The position numbers were made by a program, and so were the translations under genes. Shown here piece after piece: positions 1 to 8,567 of a stretch of DNA of 64,000 nucleotides. The number at the start of each line of letters is the position of its first letter. Positions within the stretch are counted from its first letter, which is position 1. This DNA comes from Streptosporangiaceae bacterium (GTDB lineage Bacteria; Actinomycetota; Actinomycetes; Streptosporangiales; Streptosporangiaceae), in NCBI GenBank assembly GCA_025964695.1, contig JAOPYK010000038.1, positions 1-64,000 on the forward strand, written 5' to 3'. The notes under the pieces were generated by a model. That model worked only from the letters and a program-made list of their open reading frames with translations, ran no database searches and had not been told where the DNA came from.

Positions 1-56
1 GCGCGGGCCCGTACGTCCCGCCCGGACCGCCGCGGGGCCCCAACGGCACGCGGCTC

Positions 57-1313
57 GTGCCGCAGGGGCCGCCGTACGGGACCGCACCGCCGGCCGGACG
101 CGCCGCCGTGAGCACAGCCCCGCTGCCCCGGTGGATCAACGCCTGGAACGAGTTCGCGGGCTCGTGGTGGTTCGCGCCGCTGACCGGGGTGGCGTTCACC
201 CTGGCCGCGCTGGCCGAGCTGTACGCCCGGCACATGGTCCCACTGAGCCTGGCCGGGGGATTCGCGGTGGCCGCGACGCTGCCGCTGGTCTGGCGTCGCG
301 AGTTCCTGCACCCGGTCGCGGCGGTCGCGCTCGGCGCCTTCGCCGCCGCCATGCTCTCCGGCCAGCTGCTCCTGGTCACGGTCGCCTTCGCGACGCTCTG
401 CACGCTGTACGTCCTGGGCCAGCAGCTGCCCCGGCAGCGCGCCGGAGTGCTCGCGGTGGCCGGGGTGGCCAGTGTCCTGGTCGTCTACCTGGCCTCCAAC
501 AGCCTCAACGACATCCCGTGGCCGGTGGCCATCATCGCGATCATCGCGGCGATCGGGCTCGGCGACGCCCGCCGGGCCGTCGAGACCGCCGGGCGCACGG
601 AGGCGGCGGCGCAGGAACGTACGACCGAGACCCTGTCCCAGCTCAACGCCGTCCAGCGGGAACAGGCCGTACTCCGAGAGCGCGCCCGGATCGCCCGGGA
701 ACTGCACGACGTCGTGGCCCACTCGGTGTCCATGATCGCGGTGCAGGCGGAGACTGCGCCGTACACGGTCCGGGACATCTCCCCAGAGGCCGCGCAGGGC
801 TACCAGGAGATCGCGGTCACCGCCCGGGAGGCCCTCGTGGAGATGCGGCGGCTGCTCAGCGTGCTGCGGGCCGACGCCAAGGGCGAGGCGGAGGTGACCC
901 CGCAGCCCCGGCTGGACCGGCTGCCCGAACTCATCGAGAAGCACCGCGGGGCCGGCGGCAACGCCGAGATCTCCGTTCAGGGCGATCCGCGCACCCTGTC
1001 CGCCACGATCGAGCTGTCCGCCTACCGGATCGTCCAGGAGTCGCTGACCAACGCCCGGCGGCACGCTCCGGGCGCGAACGTGCGGGTGGAGCTCGTCTAC
1101 CTGCCCGATCGCCTGGCGGTCCGGGTACGGGACAACGGACACGGCACGACCCTGGTCCTCGATCCGCGTTCGGCCGGAGGAGGCCATGGGCTGCTGGGCA
1201 TGCGCGAGCGTGCGACGATGCTGGGCGGACGCTTCTCCGCCGGGCCCGCCACCGAGGGTGGCTTCATGGTCGAGGCGGAGCTGCCCTTCAGTGAGGAGCG
1301 CGGCAGAGGCTGA
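57..1313 (+). CDS. NarL-type sensor histidine kinase
   Basis: Membrane sensor kinase of the HisKA_3 type, which autophosphorylates and passes phosphate to the response regulator encoded next. The first ~160 residues hold several hydrophobic helices. The dimerisation/phosphoacceptor motif ARELHDVVAHSV places the acceptor at about H217, and a HATPase domain follows with the N box around N332 (QESLTNARRHA) and the late glycine box GGGHGLLGMRER. The GTG at 57 is uncertain: the same frame stays open and proline/glycine-rich to the left edge of the window, so the gene may begin outside it, while GTG 108 would remove the proline-rich leader. The stimulus cannot be read from the sequence. Confidence 0.93.
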   Translation: MPQGPPYGTAPPAGRAAVSTAPLPRWINAWNEFAGSWWFAPLTGVAFTLAALAELYARHMVPLSLAGGFAVAATLPLVWRREFLHPVAAVALGAFAAAMLSGQLLLVTVAFATLCTLYVLGQQLPRQRAGVLAVAGVASVLVVYLASNSLNDIPWPVAIIAIIAAIGLGDARRAVETAGRTEAAAQERTTETLSQLNAVQREQAVLRERARIARELHDVVAHSVSMIAVQAETAPYTVRDISPEAAQGYQEIAVTAREALVEMRRLLSVLRADAKGEAEVTPQPRLDRLPELIEKHRGAGGNAEISVQGDPRTLSATIELSAYRIVQESLTNARRHAPGANVRVELVYLPDRLAVRVRDNGHGTTLVLDPRSAGGGHGLLGMRERATMLGGRFSAGPATEGGFMVEAELPFSEERGRG

Positions 1314-1352
1314 ACGACGAGTGAAGCCGACGCCGTCAAAGCGCTCCGAACC

Positions 1353-1371
1353 GCCGTGCCGCAGGCACGGC
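1353..1371. other. Hairpin between kinase and regulator genes
   Basis: A perfect 8-bp inverted repeat (GCCGTGCC, 3-nt loop, GGCACGGC) lies in the 86-nt gap before the response regulator. It could attenuate read-through or be an operator. The short stem and lack of a T tract make a strong terminator unlikely. Confidence 0.4.
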
Positions 1372-1399
1372 ATCGAACACGTGAGGAGCACCCCCGCCC

Positions 1400-2074
1400 G
1401 TGATCCGAGTGCTGATCGTCGACGATCAGACGATCGTACGCGCCGGTTTCGCCGCTCTGCTGTCCGCACAGCCCGACATCACCGTGGCGGGTGAGGCCGG
1501 CGACGGCCGGGAGGCGGTCCACCTGGCCTCGCTGCACCGTCCCGACGTGGTGGTGATGGACATCCGGATGCCGGGCATGGACGGCATCGAGGCGACCCGC
1601 CGCATTCTGACCCAGCCGAACTCCGGCTCCCTCCGGGTGCTGGTGCTGACCACCTTCGACGTGGACGAGTACGTCTACGACGCGCTGGCCGCGGGCGCCA
1701 GCGGCTTTCTCCTCAAGGACGCCACGGCCGACGAGCTCGTGTCGGCGGTCCGGGTGGTCGCCCGCGGTGACTCACTGCTGGCCCCTCAGGTGACGGGCCG
1801 GCTGATCCACGAGTTCACCAGGCAGCGCCGCAATCAGCCGAGCCCCCCGGCCGAGCTTGCCAGCCTGACCGCCCGGGAGACCGAGGTCCTGGTGCTGATC
1901 GCGAGCGGACTCTCGAACGCCGAGATCGCCGCCCGGCTGGTGGTCAGCGAACACACGGTGAAGACCCATGTGGCCCGCGTCTTCACCAAGCTCGGCCTGC
2001 GTGACCGTGCCCAGGCGGTGATGCTCGCCTACGAGTCCGGACTGGTCACCCCGGGCACCTCCGCCTCGCCGTGA
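1400..2074 (+). CDS. LuxR/NarL-family response regulator
   Basis: DNA-binding response regulator paired with the preceding kinase. The receiver domain (about 1-120) shows the acidic pair D8-D9, the phosphorylation site D54 in VVMDIRMPG, the conserved Thr in VLVLTTFD and the Lys in FLLKDA. A LuxR-type helix-turn-helix covers about 155-210 (LTARETEVL, NAEIAARLVVSEHTVKTH). The length of 224 residues is normal for the family. The start is GTG following the typical gap after the kinase. Targets are unknown; the downstream secreted propeller gene is a possible member of the regulon by proximity only. Confidence 0.94.
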   Translation: MIRVLIVDDQTIVRAGFAALLSAQPDITVAGEAGDGREAVHLASLHRPDVVVMDIRMPGMDGIEATRRILTQPNSGSLRVLVLTTFDVDEYVYDALAAGASGFLLKDATADELVSAVRVVARGDSLLAPQVTGRLIHEFTRQRRNQPSPPAELASLTARETEVLVLIASGLSNAEIAARLVVSEHTVKTHVARVFTKLGLRDRAQAVMLAYESGLVTPGTSASP

Positions 2075-2079
2075 TCCCG

Positions 2080-2095
2080 CGGCCGGCACCGGCCG
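2080..2095 (+). terminator. Candidate terminator after response regulator
   Basis: A 7-bp GC-only stem (CGGCCGG/CCGGCCG, 2-nt loop) starts 6 nt after the stop codon and is followed by an A/T-rich stretch. It suits a short GC-rich actinobacterial terminator closing the two-gene operon, but has no T tract. Confidence 0.4.
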
Positions 2096-2238
2096 TGAAA
2101 TTTACGGGAGCACCGGCGGACGGTCATCGGCACGCCAGGGAACGGCAAAGAAGAGGGAATGCTCCGGCAGGCCACCGGTAGACCCGCGCCGCGGTGCCGT
2201 AGACCTCCAGAGGAGCGAACTCAGGGGGTCTCACAGTC

Positions 2239-3471
2239 ATGGCAGCTCGCCTCACCATGCCCGCGGCACCTGGCGGACGGAGTGCCGGATCGCGAGCCCG
2301 GCGGCTCCTGCTGCCCGGCGCTCTGATGCTCGCCGTGGGCCTGGGGCTCACGGCGACCGCCCTGCCCACCCTCTCCGCGGACTGCGGCTGCTGGCGGTAC
2401 GTACGCCTGAACGCCGACGGCACCCCGGCCACCGCGTCAACCGCGTACCGGGCCGAGACGACCCTGAGCGACGTGGCGGCTCCCTCGTACCAGGTGGCCT
2501 GGGCGGTGGGCAGCCGCGGCAGTGACGCGCTGCTGGCACGCTGGACCGGCCTCGGCTGGCGGGAGACGGCGCTGCCGGTGCCGGCCGACACCCTGCTCGA
2601 GGGAGTCGCCGCCGCGTCCCCTCGGGACGCCTGGACGATCGGGTACGGACCGGGCGGCACCCCCCGGGCCGCCCACTGGGACGGAGACGGCTGGCGGTCC
2701 ATGCCGGTGCCCGGCCAGACCCCCGCCTTCCCCCGGGCGATCGACGCCCGTACGGCCGGCGACGCGTGGATCGTGGGCAGCGGCGGCTCCGGGGTCACGC
2801 AGGCGACCACCTGGCACTGGGACGGCCGGAGCTGGCAACAGGTCGTCATCCCGGACGGCCCGGGGACCGCGAGCACGCTGGCGGCGGTGTCCGCCCGGGC
2901 CCCCGACGACGTCTGGGCGGTCGGCGGCCGGGGCTCGTTCCCGGCCCGGCAGCTCATCCTGCACTGGGACGGGCAGGGCTGGACTCCCTACACGGCCCCC
3001 GACCTCGACGGGGAGGCCATACTGTCCGACGTGGTCGCGCTGGGCCGCGCCGACGTATGGGCGGTCGGTTCCACGACCGTGCCGGCGCCCACGGGTTTCG
3101 CCCCCGGCACGGTGACGGACAGACCGCTGGCCGAGCACTGGGACGGCAGGTCGTGGCGGGACGTACCGCTGCCGGAGGCGAGCGGCCGGTTCTACGGCGT
3201 GACGGGCGACGGCCACGGCGGGATCTGGGCGGCCGGTGAGAGGCCTGACGGCCGCGGCTTCTTCGCGCGCTGGGACGGCGCCCGCTGGGAGCTCTCCGCC
3301 GCCCCGGCGCCCGGCGCCCCCGGCACGGCCGCTCCGTCGGCCGCAGTGTGGAATCTAGCCAGGATCAGCGGAACGGACTATCTCTGGGCGGTCGGCGCCT
3401 ACGAGCCGCTCACCGGAGAGCTTCCCGCTCGCCGGGCCATCACCTGGACCAACGCCCCCCGGCCTCGCTGA
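2239..3471 (+). CDS. Secreted beta-propeller-like DVWAVG-repeat protein
   Basis: Predicted exported protein of 410 residues. A basic N-terminus (SRARRLLLPG) leads into a hydrophobic segment at about 29-47, consistent with a signal peptide or N-terminal anchor. The rest is built of repeats of roughly 40-60 residues, each with a Trp-Asp core (WDGDGW, WDGQGW, WDGRSW, WDGARW) alternating with variants of DVWAVG/DAWIVG (for example DDVWAVGG, ADVWAVGS, YLWAVGA). This pattern suggests a beta-propeller of blade-like units. No catalytic motif is recognised. It stands alone between the two-component pair and the convergent metal transporter. Function unknown; extracellular binding is a guess from the fold. 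Confidence 0.8.
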   Translation: MAARLTMPAAPGGRSAGSRARRLLLPGALMLAVGLGLTATALPTLSADCGCWRYVRLNADGTPATASTAYRAETTLSDVAAPSYQVAWAVGSRGSDALLARWTGLGWRETALPVPADTLLEGVAAASPRDAWTIGYGPGGTPRAAHWDGDGWRSMPVPGQTPAFPRAIDARTAGDAWIVGSGGSGVTQATTWHWDGRSWQQVVIPDGPGTASTLAAVSARAPDDVWAVGGRGSFPARQLILHWDGQGWTPYTAPDLDGEAILSDVVALGRADVWAVGSTTVPAPTGFAPGTVTDRPLAEHWDGRSWRDVPLPEASGRFYGVTGDGHGGIWAAGERPDGRGFFARWDGARWELSAAPAPGAPGTAAPSAAVWNLARISGTDYLWAVGAYEPLTGELPARRAITWTNAPRPR

Positions 3472-3501
3472 GACCGGTCGGCACGGCCGCCGAGAGCGGG
3501 C

Positions 3502-4428
3502 CTACTCGGTGACCCCGGCCGGGTCTCCGATCGCGGGTTCGAGGAAGATGTGACCGGCCATCGGGACGGCGGCCCGGATCCGGGCCTCGGCCGCGTCGAT
3601 GCCCTTGGCGATCTGGGCCGCGGTGTCGTCGTGCTTTACCGCGATCTTGGCCGCGATGAGGAGATCCTCGGGGCCGAGGTGCTGGGTCCGGAGGTCCATG
3701 ATGTGATCGACCTCGTCGACCGACTCCAGAGCGGTCCGGATGGAGCGCTCGACCTCGGGGTCGGCGGCCTCGCCGATGAGCAGGCTCTTGGTCTCGATGG
3801 CCAGGATGATCGCGACGACGCCCAGCAGGACGCCGATGGTCATCGACCCGACGCCGTCCCAGATGCCGTCCCCGGTGATCACTGCCAGCGCGACGCCGAC
3901 CAGCGCGAGGACCAGGCCGAGCAGCGCGGCCAGGTCCTCGAGCAGCACTACGGGCAGCTCCGGCGCCTTGGCCCGGCGGATGAAGCCCACCCACGACCGT
4001 CCGCCGCGCAGCTGACCGGCCTCCTTGATCGCGGTCCGGAAGGAGTAACCCTCCAGCAGGATCGCGAAGACCAGAACGCCGAAGGCCCAGGCCGGCGACT
4101 CCACCGGGTGCGGGTCGGTGAACTTGTGGAACCCCTCGTACAGCGAGAACAGCGAGCCGACGGTGAAGAGCACGACGGCGACGATGAAGGCGTAGAAGAA
4201 GCGCTCACGCCCGAACCCGAAGGGGTGCTCAGGGGTACGGTCCCGTTCCGAGCGCTTGCGGCCCAGGATGAGCAGCGCCTGGTTACCCGAGTCGGCGACG
4301 GAGTGGACGCCCTCGGCCATCATCGAGGTGGACCCGGTGAATCCGAAGGCGACGAACTTCGCCACCGCGATCCCCAGATTGGCCGCCAGCGCGGCCATGA
4401 TGGCCTTGGTCCCGCCCTCAGCGCTCAT
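3502..4428 (-). CDS. Cation diffusion facilitator family transporter
   Basis: Divalent metal/proton antiporter of the CDF family with about six membrane helices. Helix 2 carries the metal-site signature in AEGVHSVADSGNQ, and a later helix carries LLEDLAALLGL, which gives the acidic residues of the SLC30A9-like branch. The C-terminal ~80 residues form the cytoplasmic dimerisation domain. I place the start at the ATG at 4428 (MSAEGGTKAIM) because AAAGGA-type Shine-Dalgarno bases lie just upstream; an 18-residue extension to 4482 is open but looks non-coding. The metal (Zn, Co or Mn) cannot be told. It is the last gene on the minus strand before the convergent propeller gene. Confidence 0.92.
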   Translation of the reverse strand: MSAEGGTKAIMAALAANLGIAVAKFVAFGFTGSTSMMAEGVHSVADSGNQALLILGRKRSERDRTPEHPFGFGRERFFYAFIVAVVLFTVGSLFSLYEGFHKFTDPHPVESPAWAFGVLVFAILLEGYSFRTAIKEAGQLRGGRSWVGFIRRAKAPELPVVLLEDLAALLGLVLALVGVALAVITGDGIWDGVGSMTIGVLLGVVAIILAIETKSLLIGEAADPEVERSIRTALESVDEVDHIMDLRTQHLGPEDLLIAAKIAVKHDDTAAQIAKGIDAAEARIRAAVPMAGHIFLEPAIGDPAGVTE

Positions 4429-4490
4429 CGGTGTCCTTTCGAGTGTCAAGCGTGATCGATAGCCGAACGACCGCATGATCACGGCAATGG

Positions 4491-5633
4491 TCAGACGATC
4501 TTGGCCTTGAGCGTCTGGATTGCGGCGACCGGGGTCGGGTCGACGCCCAGCGCGATCGCCAGGTAAACCGTGGCATAGTCGGCCAAAGCGATCAACGTGG
4601 CGATCCGCTCCAGCGGATGGGCGCCCTCCGCCATCAGCTCGGTCACCGGGACGCCGCGATCGCGGGCCAGCGCGGCCGACACCTCGCGGCGTTTGGCCAC
4701 CTGGGGATGCTCCTCGGTGTCCCGCAACAGGATCAGGTGCAGTCCGGTGTCGTTCTCGTCGGCGCGGTCCCGGAAGAAGTCGTCTTCCTGAGACCCGGAA
4801 GCGGAGGAGCCCCGCAGGCCGCCGAAGAACCCGTCCAGGGCGACGATCTGGTTGTGAACGGCCTCGGGCAGGTCACCGTGAACGGCCGGGTAGTCGGCGT
4901 TCTCGTTGAGCTGGCAGGCGAACCGGTAGGCCGCGACCCCGGCGAGCGGGGACGTCCCCCAGATCATCGGAATCGAGCCCGCGAGGTCGGTGGCCAGTTG
5001 CTTGCCGGGGTTGACGAACGTCTCCCTGCCGGGTCCGCATCGGTGGCTGATGTCCTCCAGCCGGGTCGCCGTGGCCTCCAGGACCGCGTCCGGTACGTCG
5101 GCCAGCCCCGTCGCGCGGGCGGCCAGGAGCAGCGGAACCGTGAGACCCCACAGGCAGGCGCGGGGCTGCCCGACCGAGTGGACCGGGATGAACACGGCTC
5201 TGCCCTGGACCGCGATCCCGGCCAGCGTGGAGCCGGGCGCACCGACGCACACCAGCCGGCAGCCGCGGCGGATGGCCTCGACGGCGACGGCGAGGGTCTC
5301 CTCCGTTTCGCCGGAGCACGACACGGCGATGACGAGATCGGGCACCCCGACCCAGCCGGGCAGCACGTGCCCGCGGACCGTGATGACCGGGACCGGGCAG
5401 CTGACGCCGCAGACGGCCGCCAGCACATCGCCGGAGATGCCGGATCCGCCCATGCCGGCCACTACGACCGCCCGCGGGCGGCCCTCGTCACCGAGCCGGG
5501 CCAGACCGGCCTCGGTGGCCGTCAGCTGTGCCTGCCGGACCTGCGCGGCGGCCGAGGCCACCTGACGCAGCATCTCCCCGGGATCGGCGGCGGTGAGCGC
5601 CGCGGGATCGTCGAGCGAGACGGTGAGGTTCAT
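4491..5633 (-). CDS. SIS-domain phosphoglucose/phosphomannose isomerase
   Basis: Phosphosugar isomerase of the SIS fold, expected to interconvert fructose-6-P with mannose-6-P and/or glucose-6-P. The N-terminal SIS domain contains VVAGMGGSGISGDVL and the Ser-rich sugar-phosphate loop AVSCSGETEET. The C-terminal half has the family's dimer and active-site segment (LNENADYPAVHGDLPEAVHNQ). It lies in a minus-strand group with the Trm112-like protein and phosphomannomutase, the order seen around mycobacterial manB, which supports a role in making mannose-1-phosphate for GDP-mannose. Length (380) fits the bifunctional PGI/PMI family. Confidence 0.88.
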   Translation of the reverse strand: MNLTVSLDDPAALTAADPGEMLRQVASAAAQVRQAQLTATEAGLARLGDEGRPRAVVVAGMGGSGISGDVLAAVCGVSCPVPVITVRGHVLPGWVGVPDLVIAVSCSGETEETLAVAVEAIRRGCRLVCVGAPGSTLAGIAVQGRAVFIPVHSVGQPRACLWGLTVPLLLAARATGLADVPDAVLEATATRLEDISHRCGPGRETFVNPGKQLATDLAGSIPMIWGTSPLAGVAAYRFACQLNENADYPAVHGDLPEAVHNQIVALDGFFGGLRGSSASGSQEDDFFRDRADENDTGLHLILLRDTEEHPQVAKRREVSAALARDRGVPVTELMAEGAHPLERIATLIALADYATVYLAIALGVDPTPVAAIQTLKAKIV

Positions 5634-5661
5634 ACGCCCGCTCCGAAAACCTCCGGCCGGT

Positions 5662-5847
5662 TCACGACGTCGGGGCGCCCGTCTCCGGCCTCCGGCCTTC
5701 GTCCACGAGGAGCACCGGAATGCCGTCCCGGACCGGGTAGGCGTACTTGCACTCGCCGGTGCACACCAGCTCGTCGCCCTGGGCGACGAGGGAGCCTCGG
5801 CAATTCGGGCAGGCCAATATTTCCAGCAGCCACGAGTCGATCTTCAT
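5662..5847 (-). CDS. Trm112 family zinc-ribbon protein
   Basis: A 61-residue protein starting [16 protein letters not shown]. Two Cys pairs (CPNC at 13-16, and Cys29/Cys33 in CTGEC) can form a zinc ribbon, and the ending [14 protein letters not shown] is the classic Trm112/YcaR signature. In other organisms Trm112 activates methyltransferases; the bacterial role is poorly defined. The gene sits 28 nt upstream of the isomerase and 44 nt downstream of phosphomannomutase, as in other actinobacteria. Longer open frames from 6030 run through the phosphomannomutase gene and are not the true start. Confidence 0.88.
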   Translation of the reverse strand: MKIDSWLLEILACPNCRGSLVAQGDELVCTGECKYAYPVRDGIPVLLVDEGRRPETGAPTS

Positions 5848-5891
5848 AGGACTCCGCCCCCACTCTGTGTACAGCGTCTGTTCATGTCTGG

Positions 5892-7259
5892 TCACCGAGT
5901 CGGCGGCGGGGCAGGCTCTCTGACGGTGGAGAGCACCTCGTCGCGGATGGCCGCCATGGTCTGTTCGTCGGCGGCCTCGGCGTTGAGCCGCAGCAGCGGC
6001 TCGGTGTTGGACGGCCGGAGATTGAACCACCAGCCGGTGCCGCTCACCGTGAGGCCGTCGAGCTCGTCGAAGGTGACGCCGGGCCGGCCGGCGAACACGG
6101 CACGGATCTTCTCGGTCGCCGCCGCCTGGTCGGCCACCTCGCTGTTGATCTCGCCGGAGGCGACGTACCGTTCGTACTCCCGCAGCAACGCCGACAGCGG
6201 CCGGTCCTGCTCCCCGAGGGCGGCCAGGACGTGCAGCGCCGCCAGCATCCCGGAGTCGGCGAACCAGAAGTCACGGAAGTAGAAGTGCGCCGAGTGCTCG
6301 CCGCCGAAGACCGCGCCGCTCTCCGCCATCGTCTGCTTGATGAACGAGTGACCCACCCGGGTCCGGATCGGCGTGCCGCCGTTCTCCTTGATGATCTCCG
6401 GTACGGCTCGCGACGTGATCAGGTTGTGCACGATGCCGGAGCCGGGGTGCTTGGCGAGCTCGCGTACGGCCACCAGCGCGGTGATCGCGGACGGCGAGAC
6501 GATCTCGCCTCGCTCATCCACGGCGAAGCAGCGGTCGGCGTCGCCGTCGAAGGCCAGGCCCAGGTCGGCGCCCTCTTTCAGCACGGCGGCCTGCAGGTCG
6601 CGCAGGTTCTCCGGTTCTATCGGATTGGCCTCGTGGTTGGGGAAGGTGCCGTCCAGCTCGAAGTAGAGCGGTACGACCTCGAGCGGCAGGCCGTCGAACA
6701 CGGCCGGCACGGTGTGCCCGCCCATGCCGTTCCCGGCGTCGACGACCACCTTCAGCGGGCGGATCCCTGACAGGTCCACGAGCGTCTTGAGGTGGGCGGC
6801 GTAACCGGACAGCAGATCCCGCCGGGTGATCGTGCCCGCTGCGCCCTCGTAGGAGGGGACGCCTGCGGCGACGAGGTCGCGAATCTCCAGAAGGCCGGTC
6901 TGCTGGCCGATCGGCCTGGCGCCCGCCCGGCACATCTTCATCCCGTTGTACTTCGCCGGGTTGTGGCTGGCCGTGAACATCACCCCGGGCAGGTCCAGGC
7001 TGCCGCTGGCGTAGTAGAGCAGGTCGGTGGAGCCGAGACCGGCCTCGACCACGTCGGCGCCCTGACCTGCCGCGCCACGGGCGAAGGCCGCGGCCAGCGG
7101 GATCGACGAGGCCCGCATGTCGTGCGCGGTGACGAGCGCCGTCGCTCCGGTCACCCGGACGAAGGCCGCCCCGGTGGCTTCGGCGATGTCCTCGTCGAAG
7201 TCGTCGGGAACGACTCCCCGGACGTCGTAGGCCTTAAAGATCTTGGTGAGGTCGCCCAC
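5892..7259 (-). CDS. manB: Phosphomannomutase/phosphoglucomutase
   Basis: Alpha-D-phosphohexomutase converting mannose-6-P to mannose-1-P (and probably glucose-6-P to glucose-1-P). All four family landmarks are present: the phosphoserine loop TASHNP with Ser98, the Mg-binding loop AFDGDADR, the sugar-binding GEHSAHFYF and the phosphate-binding [14 protein letters not shown] near the C-terminus. The length of 455 matches the family. The start is GTG ([15 protein letters not shown]). Its product is the substrate of the sugar-1-P nucleotidyltransferase at 24.1 kb and so feeds mannosyl transfer by the Ppm1 homologue at 58.7 kb. Confidence 0.95.
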   Translation of the reverse strand: MGDLTKIFKAYDVRGVVPDDFDEDIAEATGAAFVRVTGATALVTAHDMRASSIPLAAAFARGAAGQGADVVEAGLGSTDLLYYASGSLDLPGVMFTASHNPAKYNGMKMCRAGARPIGQQTGLLEIRDLVAAGVPSYEGAAGTITRRDLLSGYAAHLKTLVDLSGIRPLKVVVDAGNGMGGHTVPAVFDGLPLEVVPLYFELDGTFPNHEANPIEPENLRDLQAAVLKEGADLGLAFDGDADRCFAVDERGEIVSPSAITALVAVRELAKHPGSGIVHNLITSRAVPEIIKENGGTPIRTRVGHSFIKQTMAESGAVFGGEHSAHFYFRDFWFADSGMLAALHVLAALGEQDRPLSALLREYERYVASGEINSEVADQAAATEKIRAVFAGRPGVTFDELDGLTVSGTGWWFNLRPSNTEPLLRLNAEAADEQTMAAIRDEVLSTVREPAPPPTR

Positions 7260-7361
7260 CCGTACTCCCCACTCGCTGGCACACGCCGTGTCGCATTTGC
7301 CACCCGAGCCTATCGGGTCCTGTTGAGGCGCTCACTGGCGTGTTCCGCCGCGGGGACGGCT

Positions 7362-7739
7362 TCAGCGTTCGCGGGGCGGCTTGGGCAGCGGGGGCGCGGA
7401 CTTGAGCACCCGCAGGTGCCCGCGGCGGCTGACCTCCACCCCCTGCCCGACCGGTTCCTGCCGATCGACGGGCTTGGCGGCTTCGCGGACCGCGTCCGCG
7501 AGCGCCTCCAGGTCGTCGCTGCTCGGCTGCGCCACCTGCTGGGCGGGCAACCGCACCAACTCCCAGCCCATGGGGGCGGTGAGTCGGCCGGCGTGGTCGG
7601 CGCACAGGTCGTAGCAGTGCGGTTCGACGTACGCGGCGAGCGGACCGAGCACCGCGGTGGAGTCCCGATAGACATACGTGAGCGTGAAGACTGCGGGCTC
7701 CTTGCAGGCGGTGCGGGAGCATATGCGGACGGGGCTCAC
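7362..7739 (-). CDS. DUF3499 family protein
   Basis: Conserved actinobacterial protein of 125 residues. Cys7 and Cys12 (ICSRTACKEP) and a second pair at Cys42/Cys46 (HCYDLCADHA) look like a zinc-binding site. The C-terminal third is Lys/Pro-rich and probably disordered. Its neighbours (manB on one side, the zincin-like gene divergent on the other) match the arrangement in mycobacteria. No enzymatic activity is known for the family. Confidence 0.85.
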   Translation of the reverse strand: MSPVRICSRTACKEPAVFTLTYVYRDSTAVLGPLAAYVEPHCYDLCADHAGRLTAPMGWELVRLPAQQVAQPSSDDLEALADAVREAAKPVDRQEPVGQGVEVSRRGHLRVLKSAPPLPKPPRER

Positions 7740-7985
7740 GATGGCCGACCGTACCCCCCTCTCGGCCCCTCCGCCACTATCTAGACAACCGTGTCCTCGT
7801 TACTGCACTTTTTCGCCACGGACCGTTACGTAAAGCAGTGCTCTCACAGGTCACATCACCCACTCCGGCCTAGGCGTCCGGCGTGGTCTTGATCCTTCGG
7901 ATCGGCCGTACGATCGGACCCGAGCCCGATCTTGAAGTTGTGCGGCCGGGGTGTGCCCGTGCGCTTCGGCTTGTAAGCTCGAAGC

Positions 7986-8495
7986 GTGCGATCCCACATC
8001 GGCAGTGGAGGTGGGACCCTGTCAGAGGGCAGCAGGCAAGACGCCGGGAGCGGCCACCCATCGAACGGCCGACCGCGCACCCGGCGCCGCGACCGGCGTG
8101 GCCGAGGCCTCCGGGGCATGCTCGCGCCTCCGGAGGTGCCGATCTCACGTTCCCGGTCCGAGCGATTCGACGATCTGGTCACCGACGAGGTCCGGCGAGT
8201 CGCGCAGCGGTGGAGCCAGGAGCTGGCCGGGGTCGAGTTCGCCGTGGAGGAAGTGCCCCCCACCGAGCCGCCGACCGACGGCCCCGAGCCCGTGCCGCTG
8301 GGCCGCCTACGGCCCTCGGCCGGGGCGAACGCGGCCCGCATCGTCATCTACCGGCGCCCTCTGGAGGCCCGGGGTGGCGGCGACGAACGTGATCTGGCCC
8401 GGCTGATCCGCGATGTCGTGGTCGAGGAGGTCGCCGACCTGCTCGGCCTCTCCCCCGAGTCCATCGACCCCAGCTACGACACCCCCGACGAATAG
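7986..8495 (+). CDS. Zincin-like 'metallopeptidase family' protein, degenerate
   Basis: Member of the small actinobacterial zincin-like family divergent from DUF3499. The N-terminal ~60 residues are Arg/Gly/Ser-rich and may be partly untranslated; the start could be the later ATG of MLAPPEVPIS. The core (about 60-165) contains the conserved IVIYRRPLEAR strand and DVVVEEVADLLGL. In active PF06262-type zincins this last segment reads HExGHHFGL; here the metal-binding His residues are replaced by acidic or hydrophobic residues, so peptidase activity is unlikely. I recall the same substitution in actinobacterial relatives, but have not checked it by alignment. Confidence 0.75.
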   Translation: MRSHIGSGGGTLSEGSRQDAGSGHPSNGRPRTRRRDRRGRGLRGMLAPPEVPISRSRSERFDDLVTDEVRRVAQRWSQELAGVEFAVEEVPPTEPPTDGPEPVPLGRLRPSAGANAARIVIYRRPLEARGGGDERDLARLIRDVVVEEVADLLGLSPESIDPSYDTPDE

Positions 8496-8567
8496 TCTTG
8501 TTCGCTCGCATGGTGGTGGAGTCTGGCGACGCATGTCGGCGCGGCTTTGGGAAGCCCGTACGGCGCG

